64,000 nucleotides of DNA from Halodesulfovibrio aestuarii (GCF_050571805.1 NZ_CP192219.1); one strand, 5' to 3'; positions 44,381 to 53,597 are shown, counted from the first letter of the stretch. Notes: generated by a model from the letters alone, not told the origin. Numbers and translations: made by a program.

Positions 44381-45226
44381 TTATCCACCGAACTTACAGG
44401 CATTTTCTGTGCATATTAATTTAATCTGCTTTACTACATAAGGAAGAATATTGTGCACAAGCACTCGTACACCGGCGCCATTGGGATGATGTCCATCCTT
44501 CTGATTTAATGAATGATCAAGTGCAACACCCTCAAGAAAAAAGGGATAAAAGGACACATTATATTTTGCAGCAAGGTCAGGAAAAACCGCATCAAACATC
44601 TCAGCATATTTTTTGCCGAAATGCGGAAGCGAATACATACCAGTCAGTAATAAACGAATGTCCATGTCCTGAATCTCACGGATCATTGCTGCAAGGTCAC
44701 TCTTCATTCGCACCACATTACGGCGCTGCAACATATCATTCGCACCCAGCTCCATAATAATGATATCCGGCTTGGTCAGCAGAATCTTAGACAGACGAAC
44801 ACGCCCTTGTGCTGTTGTATTTCCGGCAATGCCGTCATTATCCACTACAACAGAATACCCCAGTTCCCGCAGAGAGTCTTGCAAAACCACAGGAAATGCG
44901 TCCATTGCATTATCAAGTCCGTAACCGGAAATGAGGCTGTCACCAAAGGCTGAAATAAAAAAGATTTTTCCGGGGGGCGGCACGAAACCTTGTGCTTCAG
45001 GAGTCAAGTGCGCAAGCTCTGTTCCCGGATGCGCAAACTGTATTCTTGAACGAGGCGTATATGCTGCTTGTCGTACATGAAGCGGAGAGGCGTTTTCTTG
45101 AACCGCGACGGCAACAAGCTGTGATGAATGCTGAGCACAGTTTCCCCAACTACACACAACAAAAAACAACAGAACCAGCACACCTGCATAGATGCGACTG
45201 CACCGCATCAGCCGACTATGTTTCAT
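44381..45226 (-). CDS. Exported SGNH/GDSL-family esterase (TesA-like)
   Basis: 281 residues from the ATG at 45226, preceded by GGAGAAG. The signal peptide (VLVLLFFVVCSWGNCA) is followed by about 60 residues of linker and then the SGNH hydrolase: block I FGDSLISGYGL with the nucleophile Ser, block II DGIAGNTTAQG, block III GANDML and block V DGHHPNGAG with the Asp and His. The layout matches periplasmic acyl-CoA thioesterase I/arylesterase (TesA), but the N-terminal linker is unusual. It hydrolyses short acyl or aryl esters; the natural substrate is unknown. Confidence 0.88.
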   Translation of the reverse strand: MKHSRLMRCSRIYAGVLVLLFFVVCSWGNCAQHSSQLVAVAVQENASPLHVRQAAYTPRSRIQFAHPGTELAHLTPEAQGFVPPPGKIFFISAFGDSLISGYGLDNAMDAFPVVLQDSLRELGYSVVVDNDGIAGNTTAQGRVRLSKILLTKPDIIIMELGANDMLQRRNVVRMKSDLAAMIREIQDMDIRLLLTGMYSLPHFGKKYAEMFDAVFPDLAAKYNVSFYPFFLEGVALDHSLNQKDGHHPNGAGVRVLVHNILPYVVKQIKLICTENACKFGG

Positions 45227-45474
45227 CATCTTCTCCACAAGCTGTTTTGAGTGTTATCTATGAGTATATTACTCAGTATACACCTGAAGCTATATAAAAA
45301 AATGATATGAACGTACGACACTGTCTTTAAAAAAAAAGAAGGAGGAAGAAGAAGCAACAGACTGAAAAGGCACTTCGTTGACGCGTTATAACTGCTCTCA
45401 ACTTATTACAATCAACAAGGCGCGACAGAGAAAAGTACCCCTTCAGCCCTAAAAGGATAGGATGCGCTACTGAA

Positions 45475-46305
45475 TTACAGATCAACCAATTCTACGTCAT
45501 TGACTTCAATAGGTAATCCAAGGAACCAGCTGCCGGTTCTTGCAAAACGTGAGATATCATCTGTAGTAAGAAAATGAGTTCTACCACAAGACGCTTCTTT
45601 ACGAAGCAACCCGCGAACTGACAGCATTTTTTTTACTTCCTGTGCTGTAGTTTCAGCAGAATCAACAATATGGACGGAGTCTCCAACCACATTGCGGATA
45701 GATGACGCAAGCAAAGGGAAATGAGTACAACCAAGGACGATTGTGTCCGGTGCTTTTTTCTGTGCAGAGTCAAGGGGGGAAGCAAAAAATGGGTTCAGGT
45801 AACGTGCGACAATACCTTCAACAAGTTCGCCATCTGTCCAGCCTTCTTCTGCAAGCGGAACAAAAAGCGGACACGGCACCCCTGTTACTTGAATATCAGG
45901 GCGCAATGCATAAATTTCACGTTGATAAGCATTGCCACGAATAGTTGATTCTGTGGCGAGCACAACAACACTGCCATTCTCAGTTACTGCACAACTTGCA
46001 GCAGCACCGGGTTTCACAACTCCAAGCACTGGAATATCTGGAAACGCCTTTTGCAAAGGCTCAATAGCCACGGAACTCGCTGTATTACACGCAATAACAA
46101 GCATCTTAACACCACGTTCCACTAACTTTCCTGCAGCCTGCACTGCATAGCGGACAATAGTTTCCTGACTCTTAGTTCCGTAGGGTAACCGCGCAGTATC
46201 ACCAAGATACAATATTTCTTCGCACGGCAAAGTTGAACGCAATGCTTTAAGCACAGTCAGCCCGCCAACACCGGAATCAAACAGTCCAATAGGAAGAGAA
46301 ATCAT
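45475..46305 (-). CDS. murI: Glutamate racemase
   Basis: Makes D-glutamate for peptidoglycan. 276 residues with IGLFDSGVGGLTVLKAL (Asp and Ser of the active site), YLGDTARLPYG, the first catalytic Cys in IACNTAS and the second in VLGCTHFPLL. Length and motif order are standard. It stands alone, with divergent FapA-like gene upstream. Confidence 0.96.
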   Translation of the reverse strand: MISLPIGLFDSGVGGLTVLKALRSTLPCEEILYLGDTARLPYGTKSQETIVRYAVQAAGKLVERGVKMLVIACNTASSVAIEPLQKAFPDIPVLGVVKPGAAASCAVTENGSVVVLATESTIRGNAYQREIYALRPDIQVTGVPCPLFVPLAEEGWTDGELVEGIVARYLNPFFASPLDSAQKKAPDTIVLGCTHFPLLASSIRNVVGDSVHIVDSAETTAQEVKKMLSVRGLLRKEASCGRTHFLTTDDISRFARTGSWFLGLPIEVNDVELVDL

Positions 46306-46573
46306 TCTGGTATCTCCAACATCAATCCTTCAATTGATGGTTATATCTGGCCACCAAGGATGGCTGCGCTAAAATTACTCCTGCGGCCCAAAAAAGCAAG
46401 TATGGTTACAGCACCCAGCATAGAAACACTATTTCCTTTATTATCAACTACTACCAGCCCAATATATACCATAGCTACATAGAATCGGAGAGCAAAATAG
46501 CGCATACTAAAAAATCTACTACTCACTAATATTCTTGCTTTTTTAGCAAAATGCCTGCGGACAGGAGAACAGT

Positions 46574-48316
46574 ATGATGCAACACAACAAACCCTCTTTA
46601 GCTGAAGAAGAATCCATCTTCTCGCGATATATAGAACTTTCCGGAAATCCCATGATGCCTGTAACTCCAGGATCCTGCATAGGCAGAGCGTTGCGCTTAA
46701 GCCACTTTTTCCTCACCTCGGAAGTCGGAGACGAGAAAGAACAAGATCAGTTGCACAACTATTCCATTGATACTGCCACAGACAAAATTTATGCAACAAC
46801 GCTGGGCGTACTGCATATCCATAATAACAAGATTGTTGTACGCCCCATCCTATATCCTGCAAATGATGGTATGACCGTTTATGGTGACATCTACCATAAA
46901 GACTTTTCCGGAAACTCACTTTTGCTCAGCCACTATGCAGCAGCCCTCTGGCATCTGAACGTAAATGCCCCCATAGACACAGCACGCTTCAACGCTGCAA
47001 TCCGTAAAGCAGAATCGCAAAACACCCCTGTGCGTATGGTTCCAATTTGTAAGGGAAGACCTGCCATACATGAAGAGCCTCCCGTCATTATCCCGTTGTT
47101 ACCGCAACGGAGACGACACACTGTAGAAAAATCATCAACAACCGTTGATTTTAAGGATCAGGGTTTTTTTGCGGAAGTTCCTGCTAACACACCAGTTGCC
47201 GTTAAAATACCATCCGCTGAACCATCTAACGGATTTGACGTATATGGAAATGCTCTTCCTGTAATGGAGCAGCCAACCCCAGTTGGAGAAAACAAAACGA
47301 CGACTTTGAATATCGGAAAAAATCTATACGGAATCCTCCAACAGAGCGGGCACACAATTTATTACTCATCGTGCAAAGGATTGATGAGTATCCGTGATGA
47401 CACCTTATCGATCACAGATGTGCTGCGCATTGATGGAGATGTAAACATAAAAACAGGCAATATTATTGTGGAACAAGGCTCGGTACATATTACCGGATCG
47501 ATTACTCCGGGTTTCACAGTCAAAGCCCCACAGCACGTTATTGTAGATGCCAGCGTGGATCAGGGTACTATTTCCTGCGGTGGAGATGTGTTTATTTCCG
47601 GCGCCATTATCATGAATAAACTAAATACGATACTATCTAAAGGCTCAGTCTACGCAAACCATATGCATAATGCAGAAGTTATCGCGGCACACAGCATTGT
47701 AACCTCCGGATCTATTGTGAATTCAAAACTCACAGCAGGAAATGCTATCCGCACCTGTACAGAAAAAGGCACAGTACTGGGCAGCACGTTAGTAGCAGGA
47801 AGCGAAATCAACATTGCCGGAGCCGGCGGCGAAAACGGTAGCCCACCTATACTCATTATTAGGAATAATGAAGGCACCCAGAATACATTACGCAGAATAA
47901 CGTCAGAAGCTGAAATGGTCTTATCACAATCAATTTCAAAGCTTGATGACTGGATCAAAAAAAGTCAGGAAAAAAAACTCACAGGATCAATGTGCCAACA
48001 TGCAGACACGTTACTTAAGAAAGCCAAGCGGATTCGAAAAAACATCTCCAACAGAGTCACACCGTGCATTGCGCATCCACTTCACCGCGTAATTATCCGC
48101 GGTACTGTAGCAGAAGGTACACAGGTTACCATGCACAGACAAACACTGACTATCAAACACCCGTTACCCAAATTATCTATGGAGTTAGAAAACCATCATC
48201 GAGCTGTCAGATCACAAACTACGGGCACAGGTACCGCTTCCACAGTCGCTTTAAGCCACTATGCATCAACCGGACGGGGTGAAATGTTTCCGGCGCAAGC
48301 TGAAACGGAAGGATAA
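46574..48316 (+). CDS. FapA-like (DUF342) protein
   Basis: 580 residues. The C-terminal two thirds are the DUF342 beta-helix: GFFAEVPANTPVAVKIPSAE, GKNLYG, DVLRIDGDVNIKTGNI, then repeating G-x-I-xx-G units (VHITGSITPG, VFISGAIIM, IVTSGSIVNSKL). A coiled C-terminal part follows. FapA proteins are polymer-forming cytosolic proteins of unclear function, in Vibrio linked to polar landmark and membrane signalling. ATG with AGGAGAACAGT. Its last 98 bp overlap the 3' end of the convergent DUF362 gene. Confidence 0.85.
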   Translation: MMQHNKPSLAEEESIFSRYIELSGNPMMPVTPGSCIGRALRLSHFFLTSEVGDEKEQDQLHNYSIDTATDKIYATTLGVLHIHNNKIVVRPILYPANDGMTVYGDIYHKDFSGNSLLLSHYAAALWHLNVNAPIDTARFNAAIRKAESQNTPVRMVPICKGRPAIHEEPPVIIPLLPQRRRHTVEKSSTTVDFKDQGFFAEVPANTPVAVKIPSAEPSNGFDVYGNALPVMEQPTPVGENKTTTLNIGKNLYGILQQSGHTIYYSSCKGLMSIRDDTLSITDVLRIDGDVNIKTGNIIVEQGSVHITGSITPGFTVKAPQHVIVDASVDQGTISCGGDVFISGAIIMNKLNTILSKGSVYANHMHNAEVIAAHSIVTSGSIVNSKLTAGNAIRTCTEKGTVLGSTLVAGSEINIAGAGGENGSPPILIIRNNEGTQNTLRRITSEAEMVLSQSISKLDDWIKKSQEKKLTGSMCQHADTLLKKAKRIRKNISNRVTPCIAHPLHRVIIRGTVAEGTQVTMHRQTLTIKHPLPKLSMELENHHRAVRSQTTGTGTASTVALSHYASTGRGEMFPAQAETEG

Positions 48317-49175
48317 AACCGTTCCCATCAAACTCTTGTGGAGTAGCCAGAACGTACTCAAGTTGCTTCTCGAAAGCCCCGGGCACATTTTTTCGTTGCA
48401 ACTCACCCCACAGTGGTATTTCATCAACGCTACAGTCCAGCACTGAGTACAAAGCTGTATCAAGCGATACGGGGTCACCAGCTGCGCCTATAAGTCCTAA
48501 GGAATATGGCTCACCGTCGCTCGGCCCTGTCTTATGCATACAGGTAATGCCGTCCACTACGCTTACGGATTCAGGTAACGCTAACGCTACATCTACCAAC
48601 AACTCCCTGAAGGCGTTTGCTTTATCACCATGTGTAGAATGCGCAATAGCTTTTCGAACCCCACTCACACACCCAAACAAATTTTTAACAGCAAAAGTAG
48701 CCCGCATCTGCGTATGCGCTTTCATTCGTGGAACATTCAGCAGCATATCGCACTCCAGAGCAATGCGTGATATGCCGATAGATGTACCACTTTCAAATCT
48801 CACACATTTCGGAGAATCCAGAGTGACAAGCGGAACATTTAGGCGCTCAAGTCCTTCCAGCAGTCCGATACTCCGTGCAACAGAAACAGCTGAACCGAAT
48901 GCAGGAGAATCGCCTACAACAACAGAGCAGCCATAGTCCAAAAGGTTCTCGCACACAGCTTCCACAACAATAGGGTTTGTACAACAAAGCCCATTGCTAT
49001 CAGCCTTCAGCAAATTAGGTTTCACTAATACTTTTGCCCCTGTTGAAGGTGCAAAATGAATGGCCTGCAAACAATCCCTTACCGCCTTATGCACAGCCTT
49101 GTACTCATACTCAACACAATGCGTCAGCGCCACAGGGATCAATCCGCCAGAAATTTTCTGCTCAGGTTTCGTCAA
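48219..49175 (-). CDS. DUF362 domain protein
   Basis: 318 residues with the DUF362 signature: KVLVKPNLLKAD, VVVGDSPAFGSA, LLNVPRMKAHTQMRATFAVKNLFGCVSG, VVDGITCMHKTGPSDGEP and DPVSLDTALYSVL. Members are iron-sulfur or metal-associated cytosolic proteins of unsettled function; this one lacks an attached ferredoxin domain. The C-terminus (LMHSGLKRLWKRYLCP) is encoded opposite the end of fapA. Confidence 0.88.
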   Translation of the reverse strand: MTKPEQKISGGLIPVALTHCVEYEYKAVHKAVRDCLQAIHFAPSTGAKVLVKPNLLKADSNGLCCTNPIVVEAVCENLLDYGCSVVVGDSPAFGSAVSVARSIGLLEGLERLNVPLVTLDSPKCVRFESGTSIGISRIALECDMLLNVPRMKAHTQMRATFAVKNLFGCVSGVRKAIAHSTHGDKANAFRELLVDVALALPESVSVVDGITCMHKTGPSDGEPYSLGLIGAAGDPVSLDTALYSVLDCSVDEIPLWGELQRKNVPGAFEKQLEYVLATPQEFDGNGFILPFQLAPETFHPVRLMHSGLKRLWKRYLCP

Positions 49176-49444
49176 TAGTTACTCCGTTTCCTCATCCCAC
49201 TCGGTCTATCTCCAGCAATGGGTGCATGTACACATTCACCAGATCCTCCCTGCAGTAACATTGTCAGCCCGAATAATGTTCGCTCTACGTAGGGTACAAA
49301 AAATATTATTATCCTCCGCTCCTATTCCTTGTCATCAAAAAATACACATAAACGCTTCTGAATACTTCCGCCCCCATCTCACCAGTATACCCATTTCATC
49401 ATAACAAACTAAACATATTACAGATACTGACATTGACTTCAATA

Positions 49445-49476
49445 TTAGCTGCTGCTAACTGGATATAAAATATAAT
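49445..49476 (+). promoter_or_regulatory. Candidate promoter/operator of the NikK/NikL-like pair
   Basis: The dyad TTAGCtgctGCTAA (49445-49458) lies 12 bp upstream of TATAAT (49471-49476), overlapping where a -35 element would be. This is a position suited to repression by a metal sensor. No specific regulator can be named. Confidence 0.35.
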
Positions 49477-49500
49477 TTAGTGTTACTAAAGGATGACGAC

Positions 49501-50265
49501 ATGAAAAAAAGTATTATTCTGATGTGCCTTGCTTTACTGCTTGCAACAACTTCTCTCGCATTTGGTCATGAATTCATATTCGTCCCGCAACAATGGCAAT
49601 CCTACCATGCAGGGCAACAACTTCCTTTCAGTCTCGCTTCCTCACATGCTTTTATGCACAGTGAGGAACTGGAAGCAAAAGAAACCGTTGAAGCTTCCTA
49701 TGACGGAAACAACATAACTCTTTTCCCTAACAAACCATATTTCACATGGGACGGCAGTGTAAAACTCAAAGGTGGACAAGCTGCAGTTCTCTCGGCACAC
49801 CGCAAAGGTGTCGTATGGAGCAAAACAACAAAAGGGTGGCAAGAAGGAGATCGTTCCACATTAAAGGGAGTTATGCTTTCAACAAAATATGAAAAATTTG
49901 CAAAATGCATTCTTCCGGTGGACGGAGAAACCGCGAATTTTGACCGCAAACTTGGCGACTTGCTTGAAATCGTTCCTGTGGACAACCCGCTCACAGCACG
50001 TGTCGGTGACGATATCCGCGTAAAATTTCTGTTCAAGGGCAAAACAGTGGCACCGGAACATGTTTTCGCAACTTACAACGGTTTTACCGACGTTGAAAAC
50101 GCCTATGCGTACACAACCGAACCATACGGTGACGGCATGGCAAAAATTCATATTTCCCATCCAGGCCTGTGGATGATCCGCGTACAGCACGTAATAAATG
50201 AAAAAAGTGATAACTATGAAAGTCACGCAATCCGTGCTACTCTAACATTCCCGGTTGCGAAGTAA
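49501..50265 (+). CDS. Exported DUF4198 protein, NikK-like metal-uptake component
   Basis: 254 residues from the ATG at 49501 (AAAGGATGACGAC upstream). A signal peptide ends at FG, so the mature protein begins HEFIFVPQQW, an N-terminal His as in DUF4198/NikK proteins that bind nickel or cobalt. Further family features are LFPNKPYFTWDG, LLEIVPVDNP, DIRVKFLFKGK and HPGLWMIRVQH. It probably acts in the periplasm to collect a divalent metal for an ECF-type importer. The importer genes (nikMNQO/cbiMNQO) are not adjacent. The next gene starts one base after its stop. Confidence 0.75.
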   Translation: MKKSIILMCLALLLATTSLAFGHEFIFVPQQWQSYHAGQQLPFSLASSHAFMHSEELEAKETVEASYDGNNITLFPNKPYFTWDGSVKLKGGQAAVLSAHRKGVVWSKTTKGWQEGDRSTLKGVMLSTKYEKFAKCILPVDGETANFDRKLGDLLEIVPVDNPLTARVGDDIRVKFLFKGKTVAPEHVFATYNGFTDVENAYAYTTEPYGDGMAKIHISHPGLWMIRVQHVINEKSDNYESHAIRATLTFPVAK

Positions 50266-50266
50266 C

Positions 50267-50734
50267 ATGCGTAGATACCTGTTTATATTTGCATTAATAC
50301 TAGCAACAACATGTGCATTAACAACTAGTTCTGCATTTGCCCATGGGGTAGTTGCCAACAGTATTTCAAGTAAATCAGTTGCGGTACATTTTGGATACGC
50401 AGGTGGCGACCCTATGTCATACGCTGAGGTGCTTGTGTACGCTCCGGAAGCAAAAGACGGAGACCCTGAGTTTCAAAATGGACGTACTGATGCATCAGGC
50501 AACTTTGCCTTTATTCCTAATACTCCAGGGACATGGAGCATTTCGGCTTCCGACATGGGGCACAGAGCGGAAATGCAGATTAATGTTACAGGAGAGGGTA
50601 TTGCAAAGGCTCAAGTCTCTGCAGGACTTTCTTCCCAAACACTGCGTATCGTGCTTGGATTAAGCCTTATTCTTAACCTCCTTGCTGCATGTCTCTTTCT
50701 GAAACGTTCGCAACGGAACAAGCGAGCTAGCTAA
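50267..50734 (+). CDS. NikL-like exported protein with C-terminal membrane anchor
   Basis: 155 residues. The signal peptide ends at SAFA and the mature chain begins HGVVANS, again an N-terminal His. A small beta-sandwich follows (FGYAGGDPMSYAEVLVYAPE, GRTDASGNFAFIPNTPGTW), then one C-terminal helix (IVLGLSLILNLLAACLFL) with a basic tail. This is the layout of NikL/CbiL-type accessory proteins of nickel and cobalt ECF transporters. It starts 1 bp after the NikK-like gene, so the two are cotranscribed. Confidence 0.72.
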   Translation: MRRYLFIFALILATTCALTTSSAFAHGVVANSISSKSVAVHFGYAGGDPMSYAEVLVYAPEAKDGDPEFQNGRTDASGNFAFIPNTPGTWSISASDMGHRAEMQINVTGEGIAKAQVSAGLSSQTLRIVLGLSLILNLLAACLFLKRSQRNKRAS

Positions 50735-50913
50735 GCACGTGCAGACGTGGAAAGGGTCACGGCAAGACTGATGCTTGTCCATGATCCATGAAAACATAAC
50801 GTGTGTCCTACTAAATATTCCCAAAAGAGTAGCGGTACATATTAGAATAACAGATGTAACAACATAACGTTATTGACGAAGTTGTACCTCCACGTTATTT
50901 TACCCCTTCACAT

Positions 50914-50990
50914 CGGGATGTAGCGCAGCTTGGTAGCGCACTTGAATGGGGTTCAAGGGGTCGTGAGTTCAAATCTCGTCATCCCGACCA
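50914..50990 (+). tRNA. tRNA-Pro (anticodon GGG)
   Basis: 77 nt with encoded CCA. Acceptor CGGGATG/CATCCCG, anticodon stem CTTGA/TCAAG with loop ATGGGGT (anticodon GGG), T-arm GAGTTCAAATCTC. Followed directly by a terminator and accessory genes, so its 3' end is a likely integration site. Confidence 0.96.
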
Positions 50991-50996
50991 GAGAAT

Positions 50997-51034
50997 ACAA
51001 GGGTTTGCAGCGATTCGCTGTAAACCCTTTTTTC
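50997..51034 (+). terminator. Terminator of tRNA-Pro
   Basis: AAGGGTTTGCAGCG pairs with CGCTGTAAACCCTT, followed by TTTTTT. Confidence 0.9.
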
Positions 51035-51038
51035 GTGC

Positions 51039-51060
51039 GGCTGAACACCGGCTGAACACC
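51039..51060. repeat. Tandem 11-bp repeat GGCTGAACACC x2
   Basis: Two perfect adjacent copies. The GAACACC core occurs again in both arms of the palindrome at 51130-51147. Confidence 0.6.
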
Positions 51061-51129
51061 TGAAACTCACTCAAGTCGAAAGATTCAATTAACTGGCTGG
51101 AATACCATGACCTGTTATATTTGGAGTGA

Positions 51130-51147
51130 AGAACACCTAGGTGTTCT
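51130..51147. repeat. 18-bp perfect palindrome AGAACACCTAGGTGTTCT
   Basis: Lies 4 bp beyond the abiV stop codon. It shares GAACACC with the tandem repeat at 51039-51060. These may be arm-type integrase or recombinase sites, or a terminator stem for abiV. Confidence 0.55.
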
Positions 51148-51151
51148 GCCG

Positions 51152-51874
51152 CTAGCTAGCCTTCACAATTTTAGCGACTTCTTCTAAGACTACTTCCATC
51201 GCATCAAAAGGATTCTCTGGATTTGTATCCATATGTTCTTGAAATTTATTTTCAATATTTACGAACACATATTGATAAAATTCTATATCGTCTCTAATTC
51301 GACGTAACAGTAAAACTTTTTCCTCTGACATTTGCATAAATTTAGAATTGTTTTGTCTAATTTCAGCAAGCATCTCAGGCGTTATGCATTGAACTGGAGA
51401 AGAAAAAACACCATCATTATAGTCAACATATAATGCAGCATTTTTGGCTCTGTTGGACTCCTGATGAAAGTTCTCTTTTTTCTCATCAAATATCTTAGCA
51501 GCCTCTTTCAACTCTCCTTTTTCTCGTGCTTTCCTCTCATCATCACTTACTTCTAAGTAATAGGCATTCGTTTTATTTTTGTTTGCGTGAAGTGTAGTAA
51601 TTTTTTTAAACTTTTTCTCATTGAACTCTCCAGTAGTAAGTAAATGCGTTGCATAAACTAAAATAAATTCTATCTTTCCACACTCCTCCATTGAAATTTG
51701 ATGCAACAAATACGACCTAGCTATAGCCCCATTCCTCGCAAGTACATCTGCCTCATGAAATAACTGATCAGCATTTTGGAAAGTTAAAACTGCCCCCTGC
51801 ACAAAACTACAAAGCAGTTTTTTTTGGTCATCATCAAGAACCACTTTATTTTCGCTTTCTTTATTCACAATCAC
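51152..51874 (-). CDS. AbiV-family abortive infection protein
   Basis: 240 residues, all helical, soluble. The AbiV pattern is visible: AVLTFQNADQLFHEADVLA, ARSYLLHQISMEECGKIEF and NRAKNAALYVDY, with a long charged middle part. In lactococci AbiV protects against phage by blocking late gene translation. The distant homologues in other bacteria are assumed to act in defence. It is the gene closest to tRNA-Pro, in a patch of accessory genes, which supports a mobile defence role. The ATG sits in an AT-rich context with a plausible GGAGGCGTG upstream. Confidence 0.75.
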   Translation of the reverse strand: MIVNKESENKVVLDDDQKKLLCSFVQGAVLTFQNADQLFHEADVLARNGAIARSYLLHQISMEECGKIEFILVYATHLLTTGEFNEKKFKKITTLHANKNKTNAYYLEVSDDERKAREKGELKEAAKIFDEKKENFHQESNRAKNAALYVDYNDGVFSSPVQCITPEMLAEIRQNNSKFMQMSEEKVLLLRRIRDDIEFYQYVFVNIENKFQEHMDTNPENPFDAMEVVLEEVAKIVKAS

Positions 51875-52002
51875 GCCTCCGCTATTTGCTCGCTTATTAT
51901 CTTTGCAATTATTCCCCTCAAACTATCTGAGCAGCTCGCCACGCCATTAATACTTCAACAGGGCATTCTCCCTGTAATATTACCAAAAGTGAAGTGTTAG
52001 CT

Positions 52003-52546
52003 TTATAACTTCATTACAAACACATCCCTCCACTGAATGCACAGCGGCCTCTGAGTACTAACCTTGACGATACTGGCTTCTTTACGAAGGATTGTGCGCA
52101 TCCCGTCAGAATCCGCTAACCACAGAGCCTCATCATCTATATCCTGAACGACAGTCCAATGCGCCCAATCTTCAGAGGCAAAGGACATCACTATCGCGGT
52201 ATGCGGTTCAGCTAGTACTTCTGAAAAAATCCGCCACATCTGTCCCAGAGAACGCGGTTTCGCCTTAATGAAAGGCCGAACATGCCTGATGCCAAAAGCG
52301 GGTCTGAGAACCTGTCTATTAAGGAATAGTAAATCGCGGAGTGTTAAGCCTGCTATATTGATGAAAGGGAACATCCTTCCGATCTTCTAGTGCCATTAAG
52401 CAGGTTGCAAACAGTGCATGGCAAGAACTCTCTGTAAGGTTTGGCTCTACTATTCTGGCAGCATTAAAAAGGCTGTAGATTCCACAAAATCCATCCAAGG
52501 CGCCTTGTTGTAAGGGGCGTATTCTCTTCTTTTTAGGTCGTGCCAC
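52003..52546 (-). pseudogene. Papain-fold (C39-like) cysteine peptidase, frameshifted
   Basis: Read from GTG 52546, the first frame gives QQGALDGFCGIYSLFNAAR with the Cys nucleophile, and ends at 52319. A second, overlapping frame continues with AGLTLRDLLFLNRQ, EDWAHWTVVQDI (His) and LWLADSDGMRT (Asp) to 52003. Joined, they give a protein of about 180 residues with a complete Cys-His-Asp triad, so a single-base slip near 52345-52360 breaks the gene. A sequencing error or programmed frameshift is possible. It is the last gene of a tight three-gene operon. Confidence 0.7.
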
Positions 52547-52548
52547 CG

Positions 52549-52773
52549 CTATTCCTCACCGTCTGCAAGAGTGCTTTTTGACACTACCACTTGGAAGCCA
52601 CTGTTATCGGGAAACACTAGTGAGAGACTAGCCATGTTTTGAAAGACCTGTGGATCACCATCCAAATCTGCCAACACCGGAAAATACTCATCTAGCAGTT
52701 TAATCCGCTCTTCCGGTGCTATTTCCACAGAAAAAAGCCTTACTATTAGCCGTGCTACGTCATACTCATTCAT
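52549..52773 (-). CDS. Small hypothetical protein in the peptidase operon
   Basis: 74 residues, acidic, family not recognised. It starts at ATG 52773, one base after the end of the upstream gene, and ends two bases before the GTG of the peptidase gene. Translation is therefore probably coupled and the product may be a specific partner or inhibitor of the peptidase. Confidence 0.6.
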   Translation of the reverse strand: MNEYDVARLIVRLFSVEIAPEERIKLLDEYFPVLADLDGDPQVFQNMASLSLVFPDNSGFQVVVSKSTLADGEE

Positions 52774-52774
52774 A

Positions 52775-52993
52775 CTATTCCCCCATTATTTCCTTAAGTT
52801 GTGAAGCTGGTCGCACATCCCAGTATAGGTCATGGTCGACTTCAACAAAGGCCACCTGAATGTCCAAGAGTTCAGATAGGGAAAAATAGCCCCATTCTGC
52901 GTTTTGAGTGTCTCCTAAAAGGATTACGTATCCGAAGAAGGTGTCATCGCCATCAGAATCGCTCCTAGTTTCATAGACACTCTTTTGTAACAA
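52775..52993 (-). CDS. DUF2958-like small protein, apparently N-terminally truncated
   Basis: 72 residues. The part FFGYVILLGD, EWGYFSLSELLDI and DHDLYWDVRP matches the C-terminal half of DUF2958 proteins, which occur on plasmids and islands. The usual first 40 residues are missing. Stops lie immediately upstream in frame, exactly where a repeat shared with 53598 begins, so a recombination has probably cut off the 5' end. The TTG start is uncertain. Confidence 0.5.
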   Translation of the reverse strand: MLQKSVYETRSDSDGDDTFFGYVILLGDTQNAEWGYFSLSELLDIQVAFVEVDHDLYWDVRPASQLKEIMGE

Positions 52994-53060
52994 GATTAGC
53001 TATCATATTACTTATTACGCACTAGAAAAGCTCCATAGAGACTTACTCTACGGAGCTTTT
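52985..53060. repeat. Imperfect direct repeat, copy 1 (with terminator hairpin)
   Basis: TTGTAACaaGATTAGCTAtC onward resembles 53598 onward across about 50 bp, followed in both by an AGCTCCAT...GGAGCTTTT hairpin. Here the stem is AAAAGCTCC (53026-53034) with GGAGCTTTT (53052-53060), usable as a terminator in both directions. Confidence 0.6.
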
Positions 53061-53279
53061 CTTACTTTTTTATCAGATCGATATTCTGCTCTAACAAGCC
53101 CCCAATTGGGACTACCAGCTAAATGAAAAAAGGGAGGGAGGAAGCTTCATTATTGTCGGCGAAAATTAAAGCCAATTCTAGTTACAATTGACAGTCCCTC
53201 TTCGGTTTGCAATAGATAAATAGTGGATTATTTTCAAAGAAAAGTGCCGCGAAATTTTCAATAAGATAGGAGACTGAAC

Positions 53280-53489
53280 ATGGCTGACTTAAAAGATATG
53301 TACCAGTGCCAGGTAAGCAACTGCGGATACGTATACGACCCTGACAAAGGAGAGCCAAAAACCAACACCCCTCCTGGGACAGCTTTCAAAGACCTTCCTG
53401 ACGATTGGAAATGCCCTTTTTGCGGTTCTTCAAAAAAAACATTTAGGCCACTAGCAGGCCCTGGATCAGTAATTGAAGAGGGTAGCTAG
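53280..53489 (+). CDS. Type-2 rubredoxin (Cys-x4-Cys variant)
   Basis: 69 residues. The first iron knuckle reads CQVSNCGYVYDP, four residues between the ligands instead of two; the second is the normal CPFCGSSKKTF. This spacing is known for rubredoxin-2 (Rd2) of Desulfovibrio desulfuricans. A C-terminal extension of 12 residues follows. Start ATG after AGATAGGAGACTGAAC. It lies between two copies of an imperfect repeat and may have moved with them. Probably a cytosolic one-electron carrier. Confidence 0.92.
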   Translation: MADLKDMYQCQVSNCGYVYDPDKGEPKTNTPPGTAFKDLPDDWKCPFCGSSKKTFRPLAGPGSVIEEGS

Positions 53490-53597
53490 AGTCCGTTAAT
53501 TAAGCCGACAGCATTTCTGATACAATGTCCTTGCTGCCACTCCAGAAACATCATCCAGCACAATTTCCAAAACAATGGGTACAAGCTGCTCCTCTCT

